NCBI RefSeq assembly: GCF_002086485.1
Contig: NZ_MVHF01000046.1
Span: 1-63,354, forward strand
Length of the DNA: 63,354 nt
Reading direction: 5' to 3'
DNA from: Mycobacterium aquaticum
Lineage (GTDB): Bacteria > Actinomycetota > Actinomycetes > Mycobacteriales > Mycobacteriaceae
In this document: piece after piece, positions 1-8,829 of the stretch
How the letters are laid out: each line of letters begins with the position of its first letter
Numbering within the stretch: the stretch's first letter is position 1
Translations under genes and position numbers: made by a program
The notes under the pieces: generated by a model
What the model was told of the DNA's origin: nothing
Databases searched by the model: none
Seen by the model: the letters and a program-made list of their open reading frames with translations, nothing else

Positions 1-119
<119 letters not shown>

Positions 120-247
120 TTTGCTGTGCGCATCAGACGGTCGAGCGCTGATCAGAAAGTTTGCGATTCACCTCGCCGACCGCAGGCGATGCTCCTATTC
201 TGCAATGGCCCTACCTTAGAACCATGCGGTGCAGAATGGAGTGACCA

Positions 248-1741
248 GTGGCATTACCAGGCAACCAGAGCCCGGGCGAAGCCGGCAGCCAGCTCAAGAC
301 GGGGGCGATGGGCGTCCGCTCGATCGTCTTCATGGTGGTCGCGACAGCGGCACCGCTGACGGCCATGGCCAGCGCGTTCCCCCTCGCCGTCGCCCTGGGC
401 AACGGCGTCGGCGCACCCGGAACCTACGTCGTCGTGGCCTTGATCCTGGCCCTGTTTGCCGTCGGGTACGCGGCGATGAGCCGGCACGTGACCAACGCCG
501 GGGCCTTTTTCGCCTACGTCACGGTGGGACTGGGACGCCGGCTCGGCATGGCCGCCGGGTTCGTCGCCGTCCTGGCCTACAACCTGCTCGTGCTCTATGT
601 CGTCGGGCTGGTCGGCTACTTCGCCGACAACATCTTTGCGACGGAACTCGGGATTCACGTTCCGTGGCAGGTGTTTTCCTTCGGACTGCTTGCGGTGGCC
701 CTGGTGGTCGGAATCCGCGGGGTCGAGGTGAACGCCCGCGTGCTGGGGGTACTGCTGATTCTCGAGACCGGGCTGCTGTTGCTCGTCGATATCGCGACGC
801 TGGTCGTGAAAGGCCCGGGTGCCTATCCCATCAGCTCACTGAGCCCCACCGAGATCTTCAGCGGAGCAGTCGGAATCGGATTCATGTTCGTGTTCATCTC
901 GTTCATCGGCTTCGAGGCGACCGCGATTTTCGGTGAAGAAGCGCGCGACCCTCGCCGCACAGTGCCGCGTGCGACCAAGCTCGCGATCGCCTTCATCGGC
1001 ATCGTGTACCTGCTGTCGTCGTGGTCTCTGATCGCGGCGTCCGGCGGTACCCAAGCGCCTGCGGCGGCCGCAGCCGATCCCGGCAACTTCGTGTTCAACG
1101 CCGCCCACAATGTCTTGGGTGGCTGGGCCACACACGTCATGAGCTGGCTGCTGCTGACCAGCCTGATCGCCGTGCTGTTCGCCTTACACGGCATGGCCAC
1201 GCGGTATCTGATGGCATTCGGCCGCGAAGGCGTGCTGCCGCGGCCGCTGGGCCGCACCCATTCGCGGTATCGCACACCGCATGTCGCCGCGTGTACCCAG
1301 GCAGTGATCGTCGCGCTCGCGGTCGTCGGCTACTCACTGGCCGGGGCCGATCCGTATCTCGACCTCGGAAATCAAACCGCCGGACTCGGCGCGCTTGGCG
1401 TGATCGCCTTGATGGGGACCACCTCGATTGCCGTGATCGGCTTCTTCCTGCGGCGCCCCGATCGGCACTGGTGGACCCATCTGGTCGCGCCGGCACTGGC
1501 AGCCGGAGGCCTGTTCTGCGGTTGCTACCTGATCATCGACAACTACCCACTGCTGACCGGCAGCGATTCGGCGATCGTCAACGCGATGCCGTGGCTGCTG
1601 GTGGCCGTCGCGGTCATCGGCTACATCGTCGGCGCGGTGCGGCCGCTGCGCACCAACCTCGACGTCTTCGGCACCGGCACGATCGCCGAAGCGCCGCAGG
1701 AGAACCCGGAGCGTGTCTCGCCATCGCTGGGCGAGCTCTAA
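248..1741 (+). CDS. APC-superfamily amino acid/polyamine permease
   Basis: Predicted inner-membrane permease of 497 residues with about twelve hydrophobic helices, the usual size and topology of the amino acid-polyamine-organocation family. The first helix region (residues about 20-45) carries the small-residue-rich stretch typical of the substrate and cation site. The GTG start is preceded by a GGAG-type ribosome site. The stop codon overlaps the stop of the convergent GntR gene by 3 bases. Because the genes beyond the regulator encode gamma-glutamylation enzymes, I infer that this permease imports the amine or amino alcohol, as PuuP does in E. coli. The exact substrate cannot be read from sequence. 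Confidence 0.9.
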   Translation: MALPGNQSPGEAGSQLKTGAMGVRSIVFMVVATAAPLTAMASAFPLAVALGNGVGAPGTYVVVALILALFAVGYAAMSRHVTNAGAFFAYVTVGLGRRLGMAAGFVAVLAYNLLVLYVVGLVGYFADNIFATELGIHVPWQVFSFGLLAVALVVGIRGVEVNARVLGVLLILETGLLLLVDIATLVVKGPGAYPISSLSPTEIFSGAVGIGFMFVFISFIGFEATAIFGEEARDPRRTVPRATKLAIAFIGIVYLLSSWSLIAASGGTQAPAAAAADPGNFVFNAAHNVLGGWATHVMSWLLLTSLIAVLFALHGMATRYLMAFGREGVLPRPLGRTHSRYRTPHVAACTQAVIVALAVVGYSLAGADPYLDLGNQTAGLGALGVIALMGTTSIAVIGFFLRRPDRHWWTHLVAPALAAGGLFCGCYLIIDNYPLLTGSDSAIVNAMPWLLVAVAVIGYIVGAVRPLRTNLDVFGTGTIAEAPQENPERVSPSLGEL

Positions 1742-2475
1742 TCGGCGCTGCGCAGTGGATGCTGCCCCACCGCATCCACTGCGTCCTTGCCGAAGATCAG
1801 TTGCTCCAGCTCCTGGCGCGTCTGCTCGAGGTGGTCCTCCATGGCACGGCGAGCCCGTTCGGCATCGCCGTCGCGAACCGCCTCGTAGACCGCCAGATGC
1901 CCGGCCCGGCTCGATTCGACGACCTCGGTGTAGACCAGCGCATCCAGTGGCGCGAACATCTCCCCGCGAGCGCCTGCGATGGCCGACTCCAGCCGCGGAT
2001 TGCGAGCGGCCTGGGCCAATGCCGCGTGGAAACGGGCATCGCTGTTGCGGAACGACACTCGCGAATCCGATGTCGACATCTCGTCGATCGCCGCTGCCAT
2101 GGCCTCGAGTTCCGCGTCGGTGCGACGGGTGGCCGCGAGCTTGGCCGCCTGGCCTTCCAGACCGATCCGCAGCTCCAGGATGTCCGTGACATCACCCACC
2201 CCGCTGCGGATCTCGCTGAGCCAGTTTCGGTACGGCAGATCGAGCTGCGTCACGAAGGTGCCGCCGGTGGCACCCCGCCGCACCTCGACATAGCCCCCCG
2301 CCTGCAGCAGGCGAAGGGCTTCCCGAACGCTCACGCGCCCCACGCCCATCTGCTTGGCGAGATCGCGCTCAGCAGGCAACCGGTCGCCCGGGCTGAGTTC
2401 ACCCGCGCGGATGCGTGCGCGCAGTCGCCGAGCGATGTCGGCGGTCACGGTCGGCGCTCCGAGGTCAAGGTCCAT
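1738..2475 (-). CDS. GntR-family (FadR subfamily) transcriptional regulator
   Basis: DNA-binding regulator of 245 residues. Residues about 10-75 form the GntR winged helix, with LPAERDLA (33-40) and VSVREALRLL (48-57). The rest is an all-helical ligand domain of the FCD type. An ATG at 2475 is preferred to an in-frame TTG at 2484, because the upstream 67 bp then forms a clean divergent promoter region containing an inverted repeat. It lies between the permease and the catabolic genes, so it probably represses this cluster and is relieved by the amine or a gamma-glutamyl intermediate. Its role is inferred from position; the family call is firm. Confidence 0.9.
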   Translation of the reverse strand: MDLDLGAPTVTADIARRLRARIRAGELSPGDRLPAERDLAKQMGVGRVSVREALRLLQAGGYVEVRRGATGGTFVTQLDLPYRNWLSEIRSGVGDVTDILELRIGLEGQAAKLAATRRTDAELEAMAAAIDEMSTSDSRVSFRNSDARFHAALAQAARNPRLESAIAGARGEMFAPLDALVYTEVVESSRAGHLAVYEAVRDGDAERARRAMEDHLEQTRQELEQLIFGKDAVDAVGQHPLRSAD

Positions 2476-2484
2476 AGGTATCAA

Positions 2485-2533
2485 GTTAGAACGTTAGGCG
2501 ATGGCATTGACGAAACTCCTCAATGGTTCTAAC
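2485..2533. promoter_or_regulatory. Inverted-repeat operator candidate between gntR and the catabolic operon
   Basis: GTTAGAAC at 2485-2492 and its exact reverse complement GTTCTAAC at 2526-2533 lie in the divergent region. A further GTTAG half-site is at 2493-2497. The spacing suits a GntR dimer site or a pair of sites. It lies upstream of the chosen starts on both sides (2475 and 2543). Confidence 0.5.
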
Positions 2534-2542
2534 CTCAGTCCA

Positions 2543-3322
2543 ATGACCCAACGAGATGTGGATCACGACACACATCGTCCGGTGATCGGCATAACCGGAC
2601 GCAGACAGCCCGCGGGCCCGCTTGCCGTGCCGGTGGTTCGGGACGCGTTGGTCGAGACGTTCTTCGTCGATTATTCGGCCGCCGTGGCCGCCGCCGGAGG
2701 TCTTCCGGTGCTGCTCACCATGGAATGTGACCCGGTCGAGGTGACCGCCCGGATCGACGGCTTGGTGCTGTCCGGCGGAGCCGATGTCGATCCGCGGCGC
2801 TACGGCGCCACCCCCGGCCCGCACGCCACGCCGGCAGAGCCGCTGCGCGACGAGTTCGAACACGCCGTTCTCGACGCCGCATGGCTGCGCGGCATCCCGG
2901 TTCTCGGCATCTGCCGCGGCAACCAGGTGATCAACATCCACCGCGGCGGCACTCTCGTCGCGCATCTGCCCGCGGATTCCGGTGAGTCCCACAGTTTCTT
3001 GGGCTACCCGCGCAACCACCGCTCGCACCCCGTGGAATTCGTCGACGGCTCGGTACCGCACGCGCTCTATGGCAGGCGACTGCGCGTGAACAGCCTGCAC
3101 CACCAGGCAGTGGATGAGGTGGGCACCGGGCTGGCGGTCACCGGGCGCGCCCCCGACGGTGTCGTCGAATCGATCGAAGCTCTCGACGCACCCGTCGTCG
3201 GGGTGCAGTGGCATCCCGAAATGCTCGACGGGACAGACCCGTTGTTCGGCTGGTTGGTCGACAGCGCCAGGCAGCACAGCACCACCAACAGAAAGCAGGA
3301 GGAAGATGTCGTCATCGCATGA
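2543..3322 (+). CDS. puuD: Gamma-glutamyl-amine hydrolase, class I glutamine amidotransferase-like (PuuD type)
   Basis: Peptidase C26-type enzyme of 259 residues that should release glutamate from a gamma-glutamylated product. The nucleophile elbow GICRGNQ places the catalytic cysteine at residue 124, and WHPE supplies His224 and Glu226, completing the triad. I chose the ATG at 2543 over the in-frame ATG at 2501 because the latter would place the operator inside the gene and add a non-conserved leader. The last 17 bases overlap the next gene. Together with the ligase and aldehyde dehydrogenase downstream it forms a gamma-glutamyl-amine pathway. The puuD symbol reflects family resemblance; the true substrate may differ from gamma-glutamyl-GABA. 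Confidence 0.85.
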   Translation: MTQRDVDHDTHRPVIGITGRRQPAGPLAVPVVRDALVETFFVDYSAAVAAAGGLPVLLTMECDPVEVTARIDGLVLSGGADVDPRRYGATPGPHATPAEPLRDEFEHAVLDAAWLRGIPVLGICRGNQVINIHRGGTLVAHLPADSGESHSFLGYPRNHRSHPVEFVDGSVPHALYGRRLRVNSLHHQAVDEVGTGLAVTGRAPDGVVESIEALDAPVVGVQWHPEMLDGTDPLFGWLVDSARQHSTTNRKQEEDVVIA

Positions 3323-4076
3323 GAACCGCGTCGCGCTGGTGACCGGTGCCGGGTCAGGTATCGGTCGGGCCATCGCCGAGCGACTCGCAGGCCAGGGCGC
3401 AAGGGTTGCGTGTGTGGACGTCGACCACGTCCGGGCCAAGGAAACCGCCGACAGCATCGCTGAATCCGGCGGCCAATCGCTGGCTCTGGCCGCTGACGTG
3501 CGCGACCGCGAGGCGGTCGCGGCCGCGCTCGAAGCCACCGCCACCGAATGGCAACGCTTCGACTACCTCGTCAACAACGCCGGGCTGATCACGATGTCAT
3601 CGCTGGAAGACCTGACAGACGACGAGTGGGATCTGGTGCTCGACGTCAACCTCAAGGGCGTCTACATCACCACGCAGCTGGCAGTGCCGTACTTCCGCAA
3701 GGCCAATCGCGGTGCCGTGGTGAATCTTTCGACAGTCGAGGCCGACGTGGTGGTGTCGTCACAGGGGTTCGCCCAGGTGCATTACAACGCCTCCAAAGGC
3801 GGCGTGAAGATGCTGACCAAGGCCCTGGCGGTGGAGCTGTCGCGCTACAACGTCCGGGTCAACGCCATCGCCCCGGGCCCGGTCCCCACGAATTTCCTGC
3901 CCGGCGTGGATTTGAACAGCCCTGAGGTGTTGGCCGTGATGGACTCCCGGCTGCTGGTCAAGCGCCTCGGCAGGCCCGACGACATGGCTGCGGCGGTGTC
4001 CTTCCTGCTCTCCGATGACGCGTCCTACATCAGCGGCGTGCAGCTTCCCGTCGACGGCGGGTGGCTGACCCGATGA
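3306..4076 (+). CDS. SDR-family NAD(P)-dependent oxidoreductase
   Basis: Classical short-chain dehydrogenase of 256 residues. TGAGSGIG near residues 13-20 binds the dinucleotide, NNAG lies near residue 93, and the active site is Tyr160-x3-Lys164 (YNASK). The ATG at 3306 follows a strong AGGAGGAAG ribosome site and overlaps the hydrolase gene by 17 bases. The gene ends in an ATGA overlap with the glutamine-synthetase-like gene, so the two should be translationally coupled. In this cluster it occupies the place where PuuB oxidase would be expected. I infer that it oxidises a gamma-glutamylated amino alcohol to the aldehyde. Confidence 0.88.
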   Translation: MSSSHENRVALVTGAGSGIGRAIAERLAGQGARVACVDVDHVRAKETADSIAESGGQSLALAADVRDREAVAAALEATATEWQRFDYLVNNAGLITMSSLEDLTDDEWDLVLDVNLKGVYITTQLAVPYFRKANRGAVVNLSTVEADVVVSSQGFAQVHYNASKGGVKMLTKALAVELSRYNVRVNAIAPGPVPTNFLPGVDLNSPEVLAVMDSRLLVKRLGRPDDMAAAVSFLLSDDASYISGVQLPVDGGWLTR

Positions 4077-5428
4077 CCGGGCTGCTCGACATCACGGACC
4101 TGCGCGGCCAGGGCATCGACACCGTGATCGTCGCGGGCGTCGACATGTACGGGCGGCTGTTCGGGAAACGCATGCCGGTGCGGTCTTTTCAGCGCGTGCT
4201 CGGCGAGGGCCTGCATGTCTGCACGTGCGTGTACGCCTGGGACGTCAACCAGGACATGGACACCCTGAAGGTGGAATTCGCCGGTGCGCACACCGGGTGG
4301 CACGACTTCCGGCTGCTACCGGACCTGACCACACTGCGCCGGGCGGCCTGGCTGGAGAGCACCGCGATCTGCCTGGCCGATTCCGTCGACGAGGAATCCG
4401 GCAACCCACTGCCGGTGGCACCGCGAGCCATCCTGCGGCGCCAGGTACAGGGCCTTGCCGACCAGCAGCTCACCGCGCACACCGCAACCGAACTCGAGTT
4501 CCACCTGTACCGCGGGACACCAGACGAGCTGCGGCGCAACGGATACCGTGACCTCGACCCCACCACGCTGGCCCGATCGGACTACGCGATCGGTGCGGGC
4601 AACGCCATGGAGCCGTTCTTCCGCCAGGTCCGTAACGCCCTGGAGGACAGCGGCATACCGGTCGAGGTGGCCCAGGCCGAATACGGCCTGGGCCAGTGGG
4701 AGATCAACCTCGAGTACGCCGAGGCGATCGAGACCGCGGACCGCCATGTGTTGTTCAAGAGCGCGATCGCCGATCTGGCCCGGGCACACGGGATGACCGC
4801 CACCTTCATGCCGCGGCCGCTGACCGACGGCATGGGATCGTCCTGCCACATCCATGCCTCGGTACGCGGATCGGACGGCAGCAGGCCGTTCTACGATGCC
4901 CAGGCCGACCGCACCGCAAGCGCGCCGCTTCGCCACGCGGTCGCCGGGGTGCTCGACCGCGCCTGCGACCTCATGCTGTTCTATGCGCCGACGGTCAACT
5001 CGATGCGCCGCATCATCAGCCATGACTTCGCCGGCAACGGGTTGACGTGGGGATTCGACAACCGCACCACCACATGCCGGTTGATCACCGGCGGGCCGGA
5101 CGCCAACCGGCTGGAGTTGCGGTTGCCGGGCGCCGACGTCAACCCGTATCTGGCAACCGCGGCGATACTCGGGAGCATGCGCGACGGCATGGCCCGCCAG
5201 ATCGATCCCGGGCCTCCGTGCACGGGTGACGGATACGCCGAAGCGCACGGTGAGCTGCCCCTCACGCTCGCAGATGCGGCCCAGCATCTGGAGCAAAGCC
5301 TGTTCGCCGCAACCACATTCGACAAGGAAGTGGTCGGTCACTACGCCGTAGTGGCCCGCCACGAGTGGCTGCAGTTCCTCCGCTCGGTCAGCGACTGGGA
5401 CCGCGACCGGTACTTCGAAACCATCTGA
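4073..5428 (+). CDS. Glutamine-synthetase-like gamma-glutamyl-amine ligase
   Basis: Member of the GlnA3/GlnA4/PuuA branch of glutamine synthetase, 451 residues. The C-terminal catalytic domain shows the family signature around GSSCHIHAS (about residue 260) and the NSMRRI region (about 308-313). Such enzymes use ATP to join glutamate to an amine rather than ammonia: putrescine for PuuA, ethanolamine for Streptomyces GlnA4, isopropylamine for IpuC. The ATG at 4073 overlaps the SDR stop as ATGA, which fixes the start. With the hydrolase, SDR and aldehyde dehydrogenase it should commit an imported amine to oxidation. It is unlikely to be a housekeeping glutamine synthetase. Confidence 0.87.
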   Translation: MTGLLDITDLRGQGIDTVIVAGVDMYGRLFGKRMPVRSFQRVLGEGLHVCTCVYAWDVNQDMDTLKVEFAGAHTGWHDFRLLPDLTTLRRAAWLESTAICLADSVDEESGNPLPVAPRAILRRQVQGLADQQLTAHTATELEFHLYRGTPDELRRNGYRDLDPTTLARSDYAIGAGNAMEPFFRQVRNALEDSGIPVEVAQAEYGLGQWEINLEYAEAIETADRHVLFKSAIADLARAHGMTATFMPRPLTDGMGSSCHIHASVRGSDGSRPFYDAQADRTASAPLRHAVAGVLDRACDLMLFYAPTVNSMRRIISHDFAGNGLTWGFDNRTTTCRLITGGPDANRLELRLPGADVNPYLATAAILGSMRDGMARQIDPGPPCTGDGYAEAHGELPLTLADAAQHLEQSLFAATTFDKEVVGHYAVVARHEWLQFLRSVSDWDRDRYFETI

Positions 5429-5506
5429 TCCGCCCGCACGCCGGTGGCATTGCCGAGGCAGTGCCACCGCGCGGCGGGCTGCCCGGCCCAAGAAAGGTGA
5501 CCGTAC

Positions 5507-6991
5507 ATGACTGGAAATGCCGTGGCCGCACCGGAACTCGCGACGCAGCGAGACTTCGTCTGCGGTAGCTGGTCGATGCCCACGCACGACCTCGGCGCCG
5601 ACCTGGTCGATCCCAACACCGCCACCGTTCTCCAGCGGCAGCTGCAGACCGATCCCGGCGAGGTCGACCGGGCGGTTGCCGCCGCCGACGCCCTGCACGC
5701 CGCGGGTACCTGGCGGGGCACGCCGGTGACCGAGCGTGCCGCGCTGCTGCGCCGCACCGCAGACCTGCTGGCCGATCGGGCCGGTGATATCGCCCGCTGC
5801 GACGCCATCAACACCGGTGTCGTGGTGTCGGTGACCGAGATGTTCGCGCAAGGCCTTTCGGATGCGTTGCGCGCGGCCGCCGACCACCTTGAGGCGGACC
5901 CCGGCAGGCACGATCCGGCCGACGCGGGCCGGCCCGTACAGCTGAGATACCTACCGTGGGGTCCTGCGGCGGTGATCGCGCCATGGAATGCGCCGAGCTT
6001 CATCGTCGCCAAGAAGACCGCGTTCGCACTCGCCGCCGGAGCACCGGTGATCGCGAAACCGTCGAATTGGGCCCCGGCGAGTTCCGCACTGGTGGCCGAA
6101 GCCATCGAGCAGGCGCTCACCGAGGCCGGTCTGCCGCTGGAGATCTTCCAGTTGGTGCACGGCGGCGCCGACGTGGGGCGGCAACTGGCCGGTGATCCGC
6201 GCATCCGTGCGCTGTCGTTCACCGGCGGACGGACTGCGGGGGTGGCCGTGGCCCAGGCCGCAGCGCCGGATTGCAAAGCGCTGCAACTGGAACTCGGCAG
6301 CAACAACCCGGTTATCGTGCGCACGGACGCCGACGTCGACGCCACCGCCGATGCACTGGTCAGCGGGTTCACCAAACTGAACGGTCAGTGGTGCGAGAGC
6401 CCGGGCAGCGTGGCAGTGGTGGGTTCCCGGTGCGACGCGCTGCTCGATGCGCTGCTCGACCGGCTCCGCACCGTGCGCATGGGGCACTGCCTCGACCCGA
6501 CCGCCGAGATGGGGCCGCAGGCGCATCCCAGTCAGTATCAGCAGGTTTCGAACGCGGTGGCCAGACTCGCCGCGGGCGGCGGGGTGGTGCACAGTGTCAC
6601 ACCGGTGCCGGATGCGGCGGGCTTCTTCCACGCCCCCGTCGTCGTCGACCACGCGCCTGCCGAAATGACGCGGGACGAGATCTTCGGGCCGGTGCTGACC
6701 CTGCACCGGGTGAGCGACGACGCCGCCGCCCTGGCGCTGGCGAACTCGCGCAGCACCGGCTTGGCCGGCTACGTGTTCAGCAGCGATATCGAGCAGGCGA
6801 TGGCGCTCGGCGCCGAATTGGACTGCGGCGAAGTCAAGATCAACGGCACCAGTGTGTTGGATCTGGTTCCTGAGTCGACCCAGGGTTTCTGGGGCGCCAG
6901 CGGTGTCGGCGCCCACGGTGACGCCGAGCTTCTCCGCTTCTTCCGCGGTGCCCGCATCGTCGGCGTCGAGCGGCCCGGGTTGCCGATATGA
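5507..6991 (+). CDS. Aldehyde dehydrogenase
   Basis: NAD(P)-dependent aldehyde dehydrogenase of 494 residues, the standard length. PWNAPSF supplies the oxyanion Asn (about residue 158), KPS the cofactor Lys, LELGS the general base Glu262, and GQWCESPGS the nucleophile Cys296. The usual second Gly of ELGG is Ser, and the motif after the Cys is unusual, so this is a divergent subgroup. GAAAGGTGA precedes the ATG. Placed 78 bases after the ligase gene, it should oxidise the gamma-glutamyl aldehyde to the acid that the PuuD-like hydrolase then splits. The substrate is inferred from context. Confidence 0.9.
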   Translation: MTGNAVAAPELATQRDFVCGSWSMPTHDLGADLVDPNTATVLQRQLQTDPGEVDRAVAAADALHAAGTWRGTPVTERAALLRRTADLLADRAGDIARCDAINTGVVVSVTEMFAQGLSDALRAAADHLEADPGRHDPADAGRPVQLRYLPWGPAAVIAPWNAPSFIVAKKTAFALAAGAPVIAKPSNWAPASSALVAEAIEQALTEAGLPLEIFQLVHGGADVGRQLAGDPRIRALSFTGGRTAGVAVAQAAAPDCKALQLELGSNNPVIVRTDADVDATADALVSGFTKLNGQWCESPGSVAVVGSRCDALLDALLDRLRTVRMGHCLDPTAEMGPQAHPSQYQQVSNAVARLAAGGGVVHSVTPVPDAAGFFHAPVVVDHAPAEMTRDEIFGPVLTLHRVSDDAAALALANSRSTGLAGYVFSSDIEQAMALGAELDCGEVKINGTSVLDLVPESTQGFWGASGVGAHGDAELLRFFRGARIVGVERPGLPI

Positions 6992-7061
6992 CGCCGGCGC
7001 AACGAGTTCGGTGTCACCCCGTCCCACCTGCCGCGACAGAGAGCCACCGAGAGGATTGACC

Positions 7062-8129
7062 ATGCAGACCAGCCGTGTGTTCGACCGCCCCGATTTTGCC
7101 GACGACGTCTCACATGAGCAGGTGATCTTCTGCCGTGACGAGCGCAGCGGCCTGAAGGCGATCATCGCGATCCATTCCACCGCACTGGGCCCGTCCCTGG
7201 GCGGCACCCGGTTCTACCCCTATCCCGACGAGGGCGCCGCACTGACCGACGTGCTGCGGCTGTCGCGGGGTATGACCTACAAGGCCGCGATCGCGGGGCT
7301 CGGTCTTGGGGGCGGTAAGTCCGTCATCATCGGAGATCCCAAGCGGATCAAGACGCCCGAATTGCTGGAAGCACATGGACGGTTCGTCGACAGCCTCGGC
7401 GGCCGCTACATCACCGCAGGCGATGTGGGCACCACGTCCGAGGACATGGACATCATCGGGCGCCGCACCAGCCATGTCGCCTCACGGACCGCCGCGCACG
7501 GCGGGTCTGGCGACAGCGCGCCACTGACCGCACTCGGAGTTTTTCACTCGATCCTGGCTGCAGCCGAATCCGTTTGGGGCAGCAGTGATCTGCGCGGGCG
7601 CCGGGTCGGAGTGGAGGGCACCGGCAAGGTCGGCTACCACCTGGTGGGTCTTCTCACCGAGGCCGACGCCGACGTATCGGTCTGCGACGTCGACACCGCG
7701 GCACTGGACCGGATCCGTTCTGAGTTCGACGGCGTGACGGTGCTCGACCGGGTCATCGACGCACCCGTCGACATCTACGCGCCGTGCGCATTGGGGGCAA
7801 CCCTCAACGATGCGTCCGTACCCGCGCTCTCGGCCCGCATCGTGTGCGGAGCGGCCAACAACCAACTCGCGCATGACGGTGTCGAACAACTCCTGAACGA
7901 CCGCGGAATCACCTGGGTCCCAGACTATGTCGCCAACGGTGGCGGACTGATTCAGGTCGCAGGTGAGATCCGCCGGGTCACCAGAGAGCAGGCGACGGCC
8001 CAGGTCGTCGCGATCGGGGACACCGTTCGTGAGATCCTCGGCCGCACCCGCCTGCTCAACATGTCGGCCGGCCAGTCGGCCCGGGACATCGTGCGGGAAC
8101 GTATGCGCGCGGCCGGTTCTGAGACGTGA
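7062..8129 (+). CDS. Leucine/valine-type amino acid dehydrogenase (Glu/Leu/Phe/Val DH family)
   Basis: Oxidative deaminase of 355 residues, the length of leucine, valine or phenylalanine dehydrogenases. GGGKSVI contains the catalytic Lys86 of the substrate domain, and the Rossmann domain shows GVEGTGKVG near residue 183. The ATG at 7062 follows GAGAGG. It comes 70 bases after the aldehyde dehydrogenase and is followed after 1 base by an ACT-like gene. If the amine pathway releases an amino acid, this enzyme could deaminate it and return ammonia, making the ligase step less costly. The assignment to Leu or Val rather than another amino acid is open. Confidence 0.87.
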   Translation: MQTSRVFDRPDFADDVSHEQVIFCRDERSGLKAIIAIHSTALGPSLGGTRFYPYPDEGAALTDVLRLSRGMTYKAAIAGLGLGGGKSVIIGDPKRIKTPELLEAHGRFVDSLGGRYITAGDVGTTSEDMDIIGRRTSHVASRTAAHGGSGDSAPLTALGVFHSILAAAESVWGSSDLRGRRVGVEGTGKVGYHLVGLLTEADADVSVCDVDTAALDRIRSEFDGVTVLDRVIDAPVDIYAPCALGATLNDASVPALSARIVCGAANNQLAHDGVEQLLNDRGITWVPDYVANGGGLIQVAGEIRRVTREQATAQVVAIGDTVREILGRTRLLNMSAGQSARDIVRERMRAAGSET

Positions 8130-8130
8130 C

Positions 8131-8385
8131 ATGGAACGTTGTGAGCCACACGCGTTGACCGTGGAGTTCGACTCGAGCGATCACACGCAGACCTTGCTGC
8201 GGTTCGCCGCCGATCTGCATCGGCGGCGTATCACCATCACGGCGTTGTCATTCACCGTCCCGGCTACCGAACGGGTGCGGATCGATGCCGAGTTCATCGC
8301 GACCGGCCGCCAGGCCCTGACAGCTCAACGCACGCTGCAGGGCCGAATCGGAGTGTTGCGCACCGCGTTGCGGGTACCGGTCTGA
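8131..8385 (+). CDS. Small ACT-domain-like protein
   Basis: Protein of 84 residues starting 1 base after the dehydrogenase stop. The pattern of a strand (LTVEFD), a helix (TLLRFAADLHRRR), a strand (ITALSF), a strand, a helix (TLQGRIGVL) and a short strand matches the beta-alpha-beta-beta-alpha-beta ACT fold. The spacing resembles the N-terminal part of acetolactate synthase small subunits (IlvN). It may bind an amino acid and regulate the neighbouring dehydrogenase or act with an unknown partner. No catalytic motif is visible. The fold call is from pattern only. Confidence 0.6.
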   Translation: MERCEPHALTVEFDSSDHTQTLLRFAADLHRRRITITALSFTVPATERVRIDAEFIATGRQALTAQRTLQGRIGVLRTALRVPV

Positions 8386-8829
8386 TCAGCGCGGCGTGAT
8401 CTTCGCCAGGATCGTCAGCAGGGCGTCGAGGTCGTCGGCGCCGAGGCCGGCCAGCGCGTCCGGCGCCGGGTCGTCGACCGCCTCGATCTGCTCAAGGACG
8501 GCGCGGCCCGCGTCGGTCAGTGACACTGTCTTGCAGCGCCGGTTGGCCGGGTCGATGGTGCGGACCACCAGGCCGCGTTCTTCGAGATCGTTGACCGCGA
8601 CGGTCGCTGCCGGCGCATCGACGGTCGCGGCGTGGGCGACCTGCTTGACCGTCATAGGTTGACGGGCCAGCCGGCGCAGGATCCGGATGCGGCTGAACGG
8701 CAGGCCGCTACGCTCGATCACCGCACGTTTCCAACTGTCGCGGTTGTCGAACACCAGGGCCGTCAACGCCCGCCACACCTCGTCCGCGGCGGTCTGCGTG
8801 CCTACCGTCGGCACCTGTTCAGCCGACAT
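8386..8829 (-). CDS. MarR-family transcriptional regulator
   Basis: Regulator of 147 residues with a central winged helix (about residues 40-105). It includes the MarR signature DLEERGLVVRTIDPANRR, in which Asp and Arg shape the wing, and SLTDAGRAVL follows. The ATG at 8829 is used; an in-frame upstream start at 8859 lies deep in the preceding gene. It overlaps the stop of the DHA2 transporter by 11 bases, so exporter and regulator form one transcript. The likely role is autoregulated, ligand-relieved repression of the exporter through the palindrome before the transporter gene. Confidence 0.9.
   Translation of the reverse strand: MSAEQVPTVGTQTAADEVWRALTALVFDNRDSWKRAVIERSGLPFSRIRILRRLARQPMTVKQVAHAATVDAPAATVAVNDLEERGLVVRTIDPANRRCKTVSLTDAGRAVLEQIEAVDDPAPDALAGLGADDLDALLTILAKITPR

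Noticed and set aside
4316..5911. Very long open frame on the minus strand opposite the ligase and aldehyde dehydrogenase genes
   Set aside because: It has no recognisable domain and its composition (Gly, Arg, Val, His) is that of an antisense shadow in high-G+C DNA. The plus strand carries clear enzyme motifs.
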